Of a stretch of DNA of 64,000 nucleotides, positions 63,745-64,000 are shown piece after piece (position 1 is the first letter of the stretch; every line of letters begins with the position of its first letter). A program made the position numbers and the translations under genes. The notes under the pieces are model-generated. The model did not search any database and was not told the DNA's origin. It was given only the letters and a program-made list of their open reading frames with translations. This stretch comes from VGJW01 sp035286125 (GTDB lineage: Bacteria; Cyanobacteriota; Sericytochromatia; S15B-MN24; VGJW01), in NCBI GenBank assembly GCA_035286125.1, contig JAYKIS010000017.1, positions 3,573 to 67,572 on the forward strand, read 5' to 3'.

Positions 63745-64000
63745 ATGACCCCCAATCCTGCCCTGGACCTGTCCTTCGAACGACAGGTCGACCTGACGCC
63801 AGATGAGATGTGGCGCGCCTGGACCGACCCCACCCTGTTGGTCCGATGGTTCACGCCCGCGCCGTGGCGGACGCTCGAGGCCGAGGTGGATGCCCGGCCG
63901 GGCGGCCGGTTCCGGACGGTGATGGCCGGGCCGGAGGGGCCGACGATCGAGGGCGACGGTTGCGTGCTGCTGGCAGAGCCGGGCGTGCGTTTCGCCTGGA
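63745..64000 (+). CDS. SRPBCC/AHSA1-type protein, partial
   Basis: Start of a gene cut by the right edge; 85 codons visible: LDLSFERQVDLTPDEMWRAWTDPTLLVRWFTPAPWRTLEAEVDARPGGRFRTVMAGPEGP. The DPTLLVRWFTP-WRT pattern is that of the activator of Hsp90 ATPase homologue 1 (AHSA1-like) branch of SRPBCC proteins, usually small ligand-binding proteins. ATTAACC sits just upstream of the ATG. Ligand unknown. Confidence 0.8.
   Translation, partial: MTPNPALDLSFERQVDLTPDEMWRAWTDPTLLVRWFTPAPWRTLEAEVDARPGGRFRTVMAGPEGPTIEGDGCVLLAEPGVRFAW

Overview
The window is a dense, GC-rich (roughly two thirds G+C by eye) bacterial chromosome segment. Genes are packed on both strands, and stop and start codons overlap very often (ATGA, GTGA, TGATG). 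GTG and TTG starts are common. I see no tRNA or rRNA gene, no CRISPR array, no insertion sequence and no prophage. The best hints of affiliation are the NusB protein, which has the long N-terminal form and the RRLARELALLSMAQL signature I associate with cyanobacteria and their non-photosynthetic relatives, and the order efp-accB, which is also familiar from that group. I infer a high-GC relative of the Cyanobacteria/Melainabacteria/Sericytochromatia branch, not proven. TolC, lipoprotein and HlyD genes indicate a cell with an outer membrane.

Layout. 1-4.6 kb (minus): a housekeeping operon pepP-efp-accB-accC-nusB and the start of a further gene, possibly ftsY. 4.7-12.8 kb (minus): a run of exported or lipid-anchored proteins: two NHL-repeat lipoproteins, a TPR membrane protein, a subtilase lipoprotein, two Kelch-repeat lipoproteins and a small lipoprotein, many sharing overlapping stop/start codons. 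13-16.3 kb (plus): apt, a bifunctional (p)ppGpp synthetase/hydrolase, and rdgB. 16.3-22 kb: a large NYN-like protein, a FUSC-type exporter, an M20 amidohydrolase and a VWFD-like protein without signal peptide. 22.1-28 kb (plus): propionyl-CoA to succinate: biotin carboxylase/BCCP fusion, methylmalonyl-CoA mutase large subunit, epimerase, sucC, sucD. 28.1-31.5 kb (plus): corA, a P1-family peptidase and a PhoX-like protein. 31.5-36.8 kb (minus): a lipoprotein and a GldA/F/G-like ABC system with a DUF4340 protein. 37-38 kb: a membrane protein with a J-like tail.

38-54.2 kb holds a dispersed lysine-degradation cluster: carboxyltransferase and epsilon subunits of an acyl-CoA carboxylase, kdd, kce, kal, kamE, kamD and a kamB-like P-loop gene, all on the minus strand. 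It is interrupted by a plus-strand ABC/HlyD/TolC export module whose ATPase domain has lost every catalytic motif, and by a tandem pair of paralogous proteins with a Cys-His-Asp arrangement of the papain-like type. 54.4-60.2 kb: an unknown membrane protein, then metH and a homocysteine methyltransferase/MTHFR fusion. 60.4-64 kb: a small lipoprotein, a decayed HEPN/nucleotidyltransferase pair, an enoyl reductase-like MDR protein, an F420-dependent-NADP-oxidoreductase-like protein and the start of an SRPBCC protein.

How it works together. Lysine, after isomerisation to beta-lysine elsewhere, would be converted by KamDE, Kdd, Kce and Kal to acetoacetate and crotonyl-CoA. Propionyl-CoA would be carboxylated, epimerised and isomerised to succinyl-CoA, then drained by SucCD with nucleotide triphosphate formation. 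Both routes, and MetH, need cobalamin. The most unusual parts are the ATPase-dead export module, the paired papain-like proteins, the NYN-like protein, and genome-style signals (a shared TGCTANNNT promoter element and an apparent excess of CTCGAG).
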